A program made the translations under genes and the position numbers. The notes under the pieces are model-generated. The model was not told the DNA's origin and searched no databases. It saw only the letters and a program-made list of their open reading frames with translations. Of a stretch of DNA of 64,000 nucleotides, positions 56,563 through 64,000 are shown one piece after another. The DNA is from Cognatundibacterium luofuense (GTDB taxonomy: Bacteria; Pseudomonadota; Gammaproteobacteria; Burkholderiales; Burkholderiaceae_D), in NCBI RefSeq assembly GCF_018139685.1, contig NZ_JAGSPN010000012.1, positions 1 to 64,000 on the forward strand, read 5' to 3'. Position 1 is the stretch's first letter, and every line of letters begins with the position of its first letter.

Positions 56563-59500
56563 ATGCCCACCAATTTGCCAGTCAATTCCCAGCCGTTTGC
56601 TGCGCTGCGCGCAGAACTGTTGTCTAGTCAGACTTCCCTGCGTCAGGCCATTACTGCTGCATACCGCCGCGATGAAGGCGATACGGTTAAATGGTTGTTA
56701 TCTCAGGTAAATCCACATACCAGTTTGCAACCAGATGTTGAAAAACTGGCACACCGTCTGGTCAGCTCGGTACGTCAGCAACGTACCCGTGCTTCCGGCG
56801 TGGATGCGCTGATGCATGAATTCTCACTGTCTTCCGAAGAAGGCGTGGCGCTGATGTGTCTGGCGGAAGCGCTGTTGCGTATCCCGGACAGCCAGACCGC
56901 AGACCGCCTGATTGCTGACAAAATCAGCAAAGGTGACTGGGCAAAACATCTGGGCGAATCCCCTTCCCTGTTCGTCAATGCCGCGACCTGGGGTCTGCTG
57001 ATTACCGGCAAGCTGGTCAGCTCTTCCAGCCAGAACGGTCTGGGCGCGGCGCTGACCCGTCTGATCGCCAAAGGCGGCGAACCGCTGATACGCAAAGGTG
57101 TGGATCTGGCGATGCGTATGCTGGGTAACCAGTTCGTGACCGGTCAGACGATTGAAGAAGCCTTGCGTAACAGCGTGGAAAATGAAAAACGCGGTTACCG
57201 TTACTCTTACGACATGCTCGGTGAAGCGGCGCTGACAGCCAAAGACGCCGAGTTCTATTACAAAGCCTACGAAACCGCGATCCACGCGATCGGTAAAGCT
57301 TCCGCTGGCCGTGGCATCAAAAACGGTCCCGGTATTTCCGTGAAACTGTCCGCGCTGCATCCGCGTTATTCGCGTGCACAGCACGAACGTACAATGACGG
57401 AACTGCTGCCGCTGCTGAAAAAACTGCTGGTGCTGGCGAAACAGTACAACATCGGTCTGAATATTGATGCGGAAGAAACCGACCGTCTGGAATTGTCGCT
57501 GGATCTGATGGAAGCGCTGGCCTTTGACGCGGATCTGAAAGGCTTTGAAGGCATCGGTTTCGTGGTACAGGCTTACCAGAAACGCTGCCCGTTCGTGATT
57601 GATTATCTGGTCGATCTGGCACGCCGCAGCGGCAGCAAATTCATGATCCGTCTGGTTAAAGGCGCTTACTGGGATGCGGAAATCAAACGTGCGCAGGTTG
57701 ATGGCCAGACCGGCTTCCCTGTTTACACACGCAAGGTCTACACCGATTTGTCTTACCTGACCTGCGCTCAGAAACTGCTGGCTGCCACCGATGTGATTTA
57801 TCCGCAGTTTGCAACGCATAACGCGATGACGCTGTCCACGATTTACACCTGGGCCAATGCCGCCGGTGTGACCGATTACGAATTCCAGTGTCTGCACGGC
57901 ATGGGCGAAACTTTGTACGATCAGGTGGTCGGCAAAGACAATCTGAACAAACCTTGCCGCGTGTATGCACCGGTCGGTTCGCATCAGACTCTGCTCGCGT
58001 ATCTGGTACGCCGCCTGCTGGAAAACGGCGCGAACTCTTCGTTCGTGAATCAGATCGTGGATGAAGCGGTACCGATCGAACAATTGCTGGCCGATCCGAT
58101 CACCGTATCGCGTGAACTGGGCGGCAAAATGCATTCCGGTATTGCGATGCCGGTCGCGATGTTCGGTAAAGAACGTAAAAATTCCAAAGGTCTGGATTTA
58201 TCGAATGAGCAAACGCTGGCAGAAATCACCGCGCATTTTGAAGCGGTGGCTGCCCAGTCTCAGCATGCCAAACCGCTGCTGCTGAACGCGGTCAGCGCAA
58301 CGGCCAGCCGTCCGGTCAGCAATCCTGCCAATTTGTCGGATGTGGTTGGCAGCGTTACCGAAGCGGATGCGCAGGATGTACAACACGCCTTGCAGGCCGC
58401 TGCAGAACACGCGCCGGAATGGGCTGCTGTCGCACCGGCGCAGCGCGCTGCTGCTTTGTTTGCCGCTGCAGACCGTATGGAAGAACGCATGCTGGACTTT
58501 ATGGCACTGGCGGTACGCGAAGCCGGTAAGAGTCTGCCGAACGCCATCGCTGAAGTCCGTGAAGCGATCGACTTCCTGCGTTATTACGCAGCGCAGGTCG
58601 AACATCAGGCACCGGTGCAGCCACTGGGCCCTGTGGTCTGTATCAGCCCGTGGAATTTCCCGCTGGCGATTTTCATCGGTGAAGTCAGTGCTGCACTGGC
58701 CGCCGGTAACGTTGTACTGGCCAAACCTGCTGAACAGACACCGCTGATCGCCTTCCGCGCTGTGGAACTGATGCACGAAGCCGGCATTCCGCGCGCGGCA
58801 CTGCAATTCCTGCCGGGTACCGGTGAAGTGGTTGGTGCGCAACTGGTGGCAGATTCCCGCGTACGCGGCGTGATCTTCACCGGTTCTACCGAAGTCGCAC
58901 AAATTATTAACCGCACGCTGGCACGCCGTTCTGTCGAAGAAGGTATCGACATTCCGCTGATTGCTGAAACCGGTGGTCAGAATGCGATGATCGTCGACAG
59001 CAGCGCCTTGCCGGAACAAGTCGTGAATGATGTGGTGTCATCCGCATTCGACAGCGCCGGTCAGCGTTGTTCCGCACTGCGTATTCTGTGTCTGCAGGAA
59101 GATATCGCCGACCGCACTATCGAAATGCTGCACGGTGCAATGAAAGAATTGCGCATCGGCGTGACCGACCGACTGGTCACCGACATCGGCCCGGTCATCG
59201 ATGCGGAAGCGCAGCGTAATCTGCAGGCACATATTGATCAGATGCGCAGCAAAGCACGCAATTTCCACAGCCTGACGCTGGATGCACAATGCAGCAACGG
59301 TACTTTCGTGGCACCGACCGTCATGGAAATCAAAGACTTGTCCGAACTGAAAAAAGAAGTGTTCGGTCCGGTACTGCACATCCTGCGCTATCACCGCGAC
59401 CAGCTCGGTTCCCTGATCGATCAGATCAACGGCACCGGTTTCGGCCTGACACTGGGCGTGCATTCCCGTATCGATGAAACCATCGACTTCATCGTCAATC

Positions 59501-60216
59501 GTGCGCATGTCGGCAATATCTACATCAACCGTAATATCGTCGGTGCAGTGGTCGGCGTGCAGCCGTTTGGTGGCGAAGGTAAATCCGGTACCGGCCCGAA
59601 AGCCGGTGGTCCGCTGTACCTGAAACGTCTGCAGCGTCAGCCGCAGATCGGCGTCGGCGGCAATACCGTGTTTGAACGTCAGACCCCGCAGGCACTGAAC
59701 GCGCTGCTGGTCTGGGCTAAAGCACAGAAACTGCCGGTCGTGGCGCTGGGTGAGCAATACGCACATCACAGCCCGTATCAGGTCACCATGCTGTTGCCCG
59801 GCCCGACCGGCGAACGCAATACCCTGAGCTTCGTGCCACGTGGTCAGATTTTCTGCGCCGCCAGCAACACCAACACCCTGCTGAACCAGATCGCTGCTGT
59901 ACTGGCGACCGGTAATCAGGCCGTGCTGCCACCGCAAACCGCCGCGCTGTTGCCAGCCAATCTGCCGGCAGAAGTGAAAGCGCAGATCGTACAGGCCGAC
60001 GTTGCTCAGACCAGCGCACAAATCGCACTGGTCGCCAGCGACCTGCTGCGCCAGTACCGTCAGCCGTTTGCGGATAAAGACGGCGCGATTGTGTCCCTGA
60101 TCGACACCAACGAGCAGGACAACATCCCGCTGTGGCGTCTGGTCGCGGAACGCGCACTGTGCGTCAACACCACCGCCGCCGGTGGTAACGCCAGCCTGAT
60201 GGCAATGGCTGCCTGA
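56563..60216 (+). CDS. putA: Bifunctional proline dehydrogenase / P5C dehydrogenase PutA
   Basis: A 1217-residue enzyme that oxidises proline to glutamate, passing P5C internally. The N-terminal RHH DNA-binding domain of E. coli PutA is absent, so it is catalytic only. The PRODH barrel (about 150-490) includes YSYDMLGEAALT, VKLSALHPRYSRAQ and FMIRLVKGAYWDAEIKRAQ. The P5CDH domain (about 580-1050) has PWNFPLAIFIGEVSAALAAGN, catalytic Glu about 802 (AETGGQNAM) and catalytic Cys836 (GQRCSALRI). A long C-terminal domain, as in long-branch PutA, extends to the end. Confidence 0.97.
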   Translation: MPTNLPVNSQPFAALRAELLSSQTSLRQAITAAYRRDEGDTVKWLLSQVNPHTSLQPDVEKLAHRLVSSVRQQRTRASGVDALMHEFSLSSEEGVALMCLAEALLRIPDSQTADRLIADKISKGDWAKHLGESPSLFVNAATWGLLITGKLVSSSSQNGLGAALTRLIAKGGEPLIRKGVDLAMRMLGNQFVTGQTIEEALRNSVENEKRGYRYSYDMLGEAALTAKDAEFYYKAYETAIHAIGKASAGRGIKNGPGISVKLSALHPRYSRAQHERTMTELLPLLKKLLVLAKQYNIGLNIDAEETDRLELSLDLMEALAFDADLKGFEGIGFVVQAYQKRCPFVIDYLVDLARRSGSKFMIRLVKGAYWDAEIKRAQVDGQTGFPVYTRKVYTDLSYLTCAQKLLAATDVIYPQFATHNAMTLSTIYTWANAAGVTDYEFQCLHGMGETLYDQVVGKDNLNKPCRVYAPVGSHQTLLAYLVRRLLENGANSSFVNQIVDEAVPIEQLLADPITVSRELGGKMHSGIAMPVAMFGKERKNSKGLDLSNEQTLAEITAHFEAVAAQSQHAKPLLLNAVSATASRPVSNPANLSDVVGSVTEADAQDVQHALQAAAEHAPEWAAVAPAQRAAALFAAADRMEERMLDFMALAVREAGKSLPNAIAEVREAIDFLRYYAAQVEHQAPVQPLGPVVCISPWNFPLAIFIGEVSAALAAGNVVLAKPAEQTPLIAFRAVELMHEAGIPRAALQFLPGTGEVVGAQLVADSRVRGVIFTGSTEVAQIINRTLARRSVEEGIDIPLIAETGGQNAMIVDSSALPEQVVNDVVSSAFDSAGQRCSALRILCLQEDIADRTIEMLHGAMKELRIGVTDRLVTDIGPVIDAEAQRNLQAHIDQMRSKARNFHSLTLDAQCSNGTFVAPTVMEIKDLSELKKEVFGPVLHILRYHRDQLGSLIDQINGTGFGLTLGVHSRIDETIDFIVNRAHVGNIYINRNIVGAVVGVQPFGGEGKSGTGPKAGGPLYLKRLQRQPQIGVGGNTVFERQTPQALNALLVWAKAQKLPVVALGEQYAHHSPYQVTMLLPGPTGERNTLSFVPRGQIFCAASNTNTLLNQIAAVLATGNQAVLPPQTAALLPANLPAEVKAQIVQADVAQTSAQIALVASDLLRQYRQPFADKDGAIVSLIDTNEQDNIPLWRLVAERALCVNTTAAGGNASLMAMAA

Positions 60217-60238
60217 GGCAGTTCAGCTTCAGCCCGAA

Positions 60239-60267
60239 AACGCCGGAGTGATCCGGCGTTTTTTTTA
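60239..60267 (+). terminator. Rho-independent terminator of putA
   Basis: AACGCCGGA (60239-60247) pairs with TCCGGCGTT (60252-60260) around GTGA, with a T-run to 60266. Confidence 0.92.
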
Positions 60268-60402
60268 TGTCCGCGCCCTCGCCGCTGTGAACTTTCATCC
60301 GGCGTATATCGATCAAGCCAAGCCCGCCAGCACCCGCCACGCATTACCAGCCGCCCGCACACCGCTGCTACAGTCCGTCCAGGCCCCGTTTTCAGTCAAA
60401 AA

Positions 60403-60710
60403 ATACCCCCTGGGGTATCTAAAAAGCCCCAGCATTCATGCCGACTACCAGCCGGTTTTCGTAAAAACAGGGGGGAGTATCTGTTTTCAACCACAAAGTA
60501 TCCAAATTCAGCGAAATAACGATGCTTAAAATGCATCAATGTTTCATGTGAAACATCGTGGGCAGTTTTTTACATTGTTAAAAAAGTTTACAATGTTTCT
60601 TTTTTGTAAAACTCATACTCAAGATGAATTCCCTGATCAAAACAGCAGTGTGCAGTGCAATAGCAGGTATGTTTCTGGCCGCGTGCGGTGGTGGCGGTGG
60701 CGGATCCGCA
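60403..60710 (+). repeat. Duplicated upstream-plus-signal-peptide block, copy 1
   Basis: This 308-bp block recurs at 62825-63132, a fixed offset of 2422 bp with no gaps and about ten differences by hand count. It contains the hairpin ATACCCCCTGGGGTAT (60403-60418), several GTATC(T/C) motifs, a parS-like site, a TACAAT -10-like element (60589-60594) and the first 29 codons of the NHL gene. Beyond GGATCCGCA the copies diverge sharply. Confidence 0.92.
60540..60555. other. parS: parS-like site upstream of NHL gene 1
   Basis: TGTTTCATGTGAAACA matches the parS consensus at 15 of 16 positions (C to T at the centre) and keeps both TGTTTCA and TGAAACA arms. It could be a real ParB site or an operator of the lipoprotein gene. 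Confidence 0.65.
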
Positions 60711-62687
60711 GACGCAGGAAACAGCGGCTCGGGTAGTGGCAGCGGAACGGGTGGCCCGGTGACACCACCGGTTGTTACTGCTCAGGCAGACATATTGATG
60801 GGTGAAACCGGAGGTGCTGCATATCTTGACGGACAAGGAGATATGGCTCGCTTCTTCTATCTGAAAGATATTACCGCTGACAGCAAAGGCAATATCTATG
60901 TTGCTGATGGAAGTACGATCCGGAAAATTACCGCTGACGGCGTGGTAACGACATTTGCAGGTAAGCCGGGGGAATACGGATATCAGGACGGTACTGGTGG
61001 TGATGCACGCTTTAAAGCAGCTTTCTCTGTAGTTGTGGACAGTCAGGATAATATTCTGGTCCACGACTTAGACTCTGTTCGTAAAATAACACCATCGGGT
61101 GTTGTGACAACACTGGCGAGTTTTAAAGAAACCGATCCGTTCAGTCCGTTTAACTTGTATTCCGAAGACGTGGATGCAAGACCTAAAAATATGGTGATTG
61201 ACAGCAAGGATAATATTTATCTTGGTATTGAGCATCAGTTCCGGATTAAAAAAATCACACCAACAGGTGTCGTTTCTGATTTTGTTGTTCCGGTCGCCAG
61301 CATTGATGGCGTAAAAGCAGTCGAAACAGGGGGGCAATACTTTTATTATGTAGGTAAGTTATTAATGGATTCTAACGATAACCTGCATATTTTAGACTTA
61401 GGAAACGGCGCTGAAATTGTTGCTTCACCGACGGGAAACATGAAAATTGACAGCACGTTTTCCAAAAATTTGAGTGATCGCGATTTTGGATACCGTCATT
61501 ACGATAAGTCAGGAAATCTGTTCAGAACTGATGCAGGCACGATCGTCCGTCACGACACAGATCATATAGTTCATTTTTACGCAGGCCATCCGGGAACCGG
61601 GCCTGCTTTAAATGGCTTCGGTACTGAGGCTGTATTGCAAGATCCGCGCGCAATGATCACTACACGGAAGGGGGAGCTGTATTTTATTGACGGAAATACA
61701 GTCCGAAAAGTAGACATTAAAGGAATGGTGACGACTATAGCAGGAAAGGATATCTATATTCCGCCCCCGTATATCAAACCCGAATCTGTTCTTCCTTTAC
61801 TTCGGGTTACAGGAATAACCGCTGGTCCGAATCAGACGCTATATATAGCTGATGCCGGCATCGGTTACGAAAATATTCGTCAGTACAATCCAAAAGATAA
61901 AAACTTTAAAGAGATGTACAGCTCAAGGAACTGGTTAGCTCAAAACATGGATGCATCCACAACCAGGCCAATCATTGAAATGAGTGCAGATGGAGCTGGA
62001 AATTTATATATCGTTCAAAACAGAAAAAATAATATATATAAAATTGATAATAAAGGTACTACTACAACATTACCGATTAATAAGAGCCCGCCAGAATTTC
62101 CAGAAACAGTTTTGGATGTAACAGTTAGTAAAGAAGGAAAAGTATTTTATATTGATAACTATGCCGCTATCCGACAGTTAAATGCTGATGGAAGCTCAAT
62201 CGATATTGCAGGAAATCATTTTGAGCTTGGTCAGAAGGATGGTTCCGGAATACAAGCACGTTTTAGCTATATAAGAGACTTTGCTATAGACTCAAAAGGC
62301 AGTTTCTATGTTCTTGAAGATAACGCGGGAACTATCCGAAAGGTTTCAAGTAACGGGCAAACCAGTCTGTACGCGGGCTCTTACACGAAAAAAGGCCATA
62401 AGGACGGTGCGCTGACAGATGCTGCCTTTCAGTGTCCTGCCAGTATTACAGTTGATGATCAGGACAATCTGTATGTCGCCGACACGTGTGATAACGCGAT
62501 CCGTAAAATCAGTACAGACGGAAAAGTCAGCACGATTGAACCGCAATGGACGACGGCTTCCGGTTTGAAGTCTCGTGTGATTCCTGCACCGCGCCGTGTA
62601 TTCTGGGTTAACGGCAAACTACATGTATTTGCAGGCGGGGATGCGCACGAAACCGGTGGTGTCATTTTCCAGATAACGCTGAACTGA
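60624..62687 (+). CDS. NHL-repeat lipoprotein, copy 1
   Basis: A 687-residue lipoprotein. The signal peptide ends FLAAC with lipidated Cys21, followed by a Gly/Ser-rich spacer (about 22-55). The rest is an NHL-type beta-propeller: repeats of ITADSKGNIYVADGSTIRKI, then TADGVVTTFAG, DSQDNILVHDLDSVRKI and similar (at least six visible). NHL propellers bind proteins or ligands on the cell surface or periplasm. The TTATAAAA/TACAAT region and the duplicated block upstream suggest its own promoter. The function is unknown. Confidence 0.88.
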   Translation: MNSLIKTAVCSAIAGMFLAACGGGGGGSADAGNSGSGSGSGTGGPVTPPVVTAQADILMGETGGAAYLDGQGDMARFFYLKDITADSKGNIYVADGSTIRKITADGVVTTFAGKPGEYGYQDGTGGDARFKAAFSVVVDSQDNILVHDLDSVRKITPSGVVTTLASFKETDPFSPFNLYSEDVDARPKNMVIDSKDNIYLGIEHQFRIKKITPTGVVSDFVVPVASIDGVKAVETGGQYFYYVGKLLMDSNDNLHILDLGNGAEIVASPTGNMKIDSTFSKNLSDRDFGYRHYDKSGNLFRTDAGTIVRHDTDHIVHFYAGHPGTGPALNGFGTEAVLQDPRAMITTRKGELYFIDGNTVRKVDIKGMVTTIAGKDIYIPPPYIKPESVLPLLRVTGITAGPNQTLYIADAGIGYENIRQYNPKDKNFKEMYSSRNWLAQNMDASTTRPIIEMSADGAGNLYIVQNRKNNIYKIDNKGTTTTLPINKSPPEFPETVLDVTVSKEGKVFYIDNYAAIRQLNADGSSIDIAGNHFELGQKDGSGIQARFSYIRDFAIDSKGSFYVLEDNAGTIRKVSSNGQTSLYAGSYTKKGHKDGALTDAAFQCPASITVDDQDNLYVADTCDNAIRKISTDGKVSTIEPQWTTASGLKSRVIPAPRRVFWVNGKLHVFAGGDAHETGGVIFQITLN

Positions 62688-62750
62688 CTCCAGGCAACCC
62701 AATATATGCCCGTCATCCCCGGCGGGCGGTTACTTTACTCTCCCTTACCA

Positions 62751-62777
62751 CCCCGCACTTTGCTGCGGGGTTTTTTA
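62751..62777 (+). terminator. Rho-independent terminator of NHL gene 1
   Basis: CCCCGCA (62751-62757) pairs with TGCGGGG (62764-62770), followed by six Ts. Confidence 0.92.
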
Positions 62778-62824
62778 TTCCCGGAGCGTCCAACGTCCTC
62801 ATAACGCTCACTTTTGCTCGAAAA

Positions 62825-63132
62825 ATACCCCAGGGGGTATCTGAAAACCCTCAGTATTCATGCCGACTACCAGCCGGTTTTCGTAAAAACAGGGGGGAGT
62901 ATCTGTTTTCAACCACAAAGTATCCAAATGCAGTGAAATAACGATGCATAAAATGCATCAATGTTTCATGTGAAACATCGTGGGCAGTTTTTTACATTGT
63001 TAAAAAAGTTTACAATGTTTCTTTTTTGTAAAATTCATACTCAAGATGAATTCCCTGATCAAAACAGCAGTGTGCAGTGCAATAGCAGGTATGTTTCTGG
63101 CCGCGTGCGGTGGTGGCGGTGGCGGATCCGCA
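62825..63132 (+). repeat. Duplicated upstream-plus-signal-peptide block, copy 2
   Basis: This is the second copy of the 308-bp block. The hairpin here reads ATACCCCAGGGGGTAT (62825-62840): the central CT of copy 1 is AG, and the stem is kept. The start codon of NHL gene 2 lies 221 bases from the hairpin in both copies. Confidence 0.92.
62962..62977. other. parS: parS-like site upstream of NHL gene 2
   Basis: TGTTTCATGTGAAACA is identical to the site at 60540-60555, as part of the duplicated block. Confidence 0.65.
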
Positions 63133-64000
63133 ACTGATGCGGGTACGAGCGGCGGCAATACCGGTAATAACGCGGGTGGCAACAGCGGGCCGGTGACACC
63201 GCAATTATCGTTTAAAGCTGAGCTGCTGATTGGTGATCCCGGTGGTAATTCATATCTGGATGGTCAGGGCGATATGGCGCGTTTGTCAGAACCGCAAAGC
63301 ATCGTCGCTGACAGCAAAGGAAATATTTTCGTGCTGGATTTGCTGAGTGTCAGAAAGATTACTCCCGACGGAAATGTCAGTATATTCGCAGGTGCGCCAT
63401 ATCACGGTATTTCTGCGGGCACGACTGGCGATGGTACCGGCACCTCAGCGCGTCTGGCATACGGCATGGCGATGACGATTGACAGCGCTGACAATATTTT
63501 TGTTGCCTCAGGTGCATCGATCAAGAAAATCACTAAAGACGGAGTCGTAACGACTTACGTCAGCTTGCCGGCTGGCTACCGTTATGTAAATGGTAGTCAG
63601 CAAGCTACGACTGCCGATATTGTCGCAGACAGTAAAGGCAACTTGTACTACTACGATGGGCAAAATCAGCAAATCAGCGTGATCAGCCCTGACGGAAAAA
63701 CAGCTGCATACGTGAAAGCCGCTCAGCAGATTGATGGTCGTAATGCTCAACCCGGAACTTCATTTCTCGGCAATGTGACAGCACTGACGATTGACGGTGC
63801 AGACAATCTGTATGTCGCAGATAGTATTAATGGTGTTCTCATCGCTATTTCTCCGAATAAAGCGATGTCAATTCCGGATACACGGTTATCTGTAAAAAGT
63901 CAGATCGGGCCAGTTACGAGAATGACAGCAGACCAGAAAGGAAATCTCTATATTCCGGTTCGCAGCTCGATCAGTGTGTTCGATAAGAATGGTAATTTAA
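63046..64000 (+). CDS. NHL-repeat lipoprotein, copy 2 (cut by window end)
   Basis: The frame opens at ATG 63046 and runs off the right edge after 318 codons. The signal peptide and lipobox are identical to copy 1 at the protein level for the first 29 residues, but the spacer (TDAGTSGGNTGNNAGG) and propeller differ. The body has ADSKGNIFVLDLLSVRKITP, DSADNIFVASGASIKKIT and DGADNLYVADSINGVL, again NHL-type repeats. The early body segment YLDGQGDMAR is shared with copy 1. The C-terminus lies outside the window. Confidence 0.85.
   Translation, partial: MNSLIKTAVCSAIAGMFLAACGGGGGGSATDAGTSGGNTGNNAGGNSGPVTPQLSFKAELLIGDPGGNSYLDGQGDMARLSEPQSIVADSKGNIFVLDLLSVRKITPDGNVSIFAGAPYHGISAGTTGDGTGTSARLAYGMAMTIDSADNIFVASGASIKKITKDGVVTTYVSLPAGYRYVNGSQQATTADIVADSKGNLYYYDGQNQQISVISPDGKTAAYVKAAQQIDGRNAQPGTSFLGNVTALTIDGADNLYVADSINGVLIAISPNKAMSIPDTRLSVKSQIGPVTRMTADQKGNLYIPVRSSISVFDKNGNL

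Overview
The window looks like a chromosome segment of a betaproteobacterium, order Burkholderiales, most likely Oxalobacteraceae or a close relative. This rests on gene order (priA and hemE beside a full F-type ATP synthase operon, itself beside parB-parA-rsmG-mnmG), protein flavour, and a base composition only moderately above 50% GC by eye. No dnaA, rRNA, tRNA, CRISPR array or intact insertion sequence was seen. The genus cannot be fixed from reading alone.

Layout. 1-4.4 kb: an exported Fn3/Ig-repeat protein that runs off the left edge, divergent from three consecutive tail-collar proteins, a DUF6916-like protein and a GNAT acetyltransferase. 5-7.7 kb: a periplasmic S46 dipeptidyl-peptidase and a small membrane protein. 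7.7-13.1 kb (minus strand): priA, hemE, a PPK2 kinase and a CoA-binding protein; the gaps around hemE are rich in DnaA boxes. 13.1-20.7 kb (minus): atpI-B-E-F-H-A-G-D-C, then a terminator, then a second epsilon-subunit gene. 20.8-25.8 kb (minus): mnmG-rsmG-parA-parB-hydrolase, with several parS sites. 26-36.7 kb (minus): a TSUP exporter, a split branched-chain amino-acid ABC transporter, a GMC oxidoreductase, a nitronate monooxygenase, a 271-bp composite palindromic element and an mmsA-like dehydrogenase with a divergent LysR regulator. 36.8-44.7 kb (plus): a solute-binding protein, an FKBP isomerase, glpK, an SRPBCC protein, and a BtaA-like aminocarboxypropyl transferase followed by a GNAT/FemAB-like acyltransferase. 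44.75-45.75 kb: a gene-free AT-rich kilobase with three perfect DnaA boxes, the best oriC candidate here. 45.7-60.2 kb: a small lipoprotein-like protein, a 2-hydroxyacid dehydrogenase, GTP-dependent PEP carboxykinase, a LysR regulator, a riboflavin synthase family protein, an HD-GYP response regulator convergent with a GAF-GAF histidine kinase, and an Lrp regulator divergent from putA. 60.3-64 kb: two NHL-repeat lipoprotein genes that share a nearly identical 308-bp block (upstream region plus signal peptide); the second is cut by the window end.

How it fits together. The window is an origin-proximal housekeeping region: segregation genes and parS, ATP synthase, heme and replication-restart genes, and a DnaA-box-rich origin candidate. 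The ATP synthase operon points away from that candidate. Between these lie accessory pieces. The most interesting are the collar-trio locus, the btaA-like/acyltransferase pair without a recognisable N-methyltransferase, the extra epsilon subunit, the composite palindrome and the duplicated NHL lipoprotein cassette with parS-like sites.
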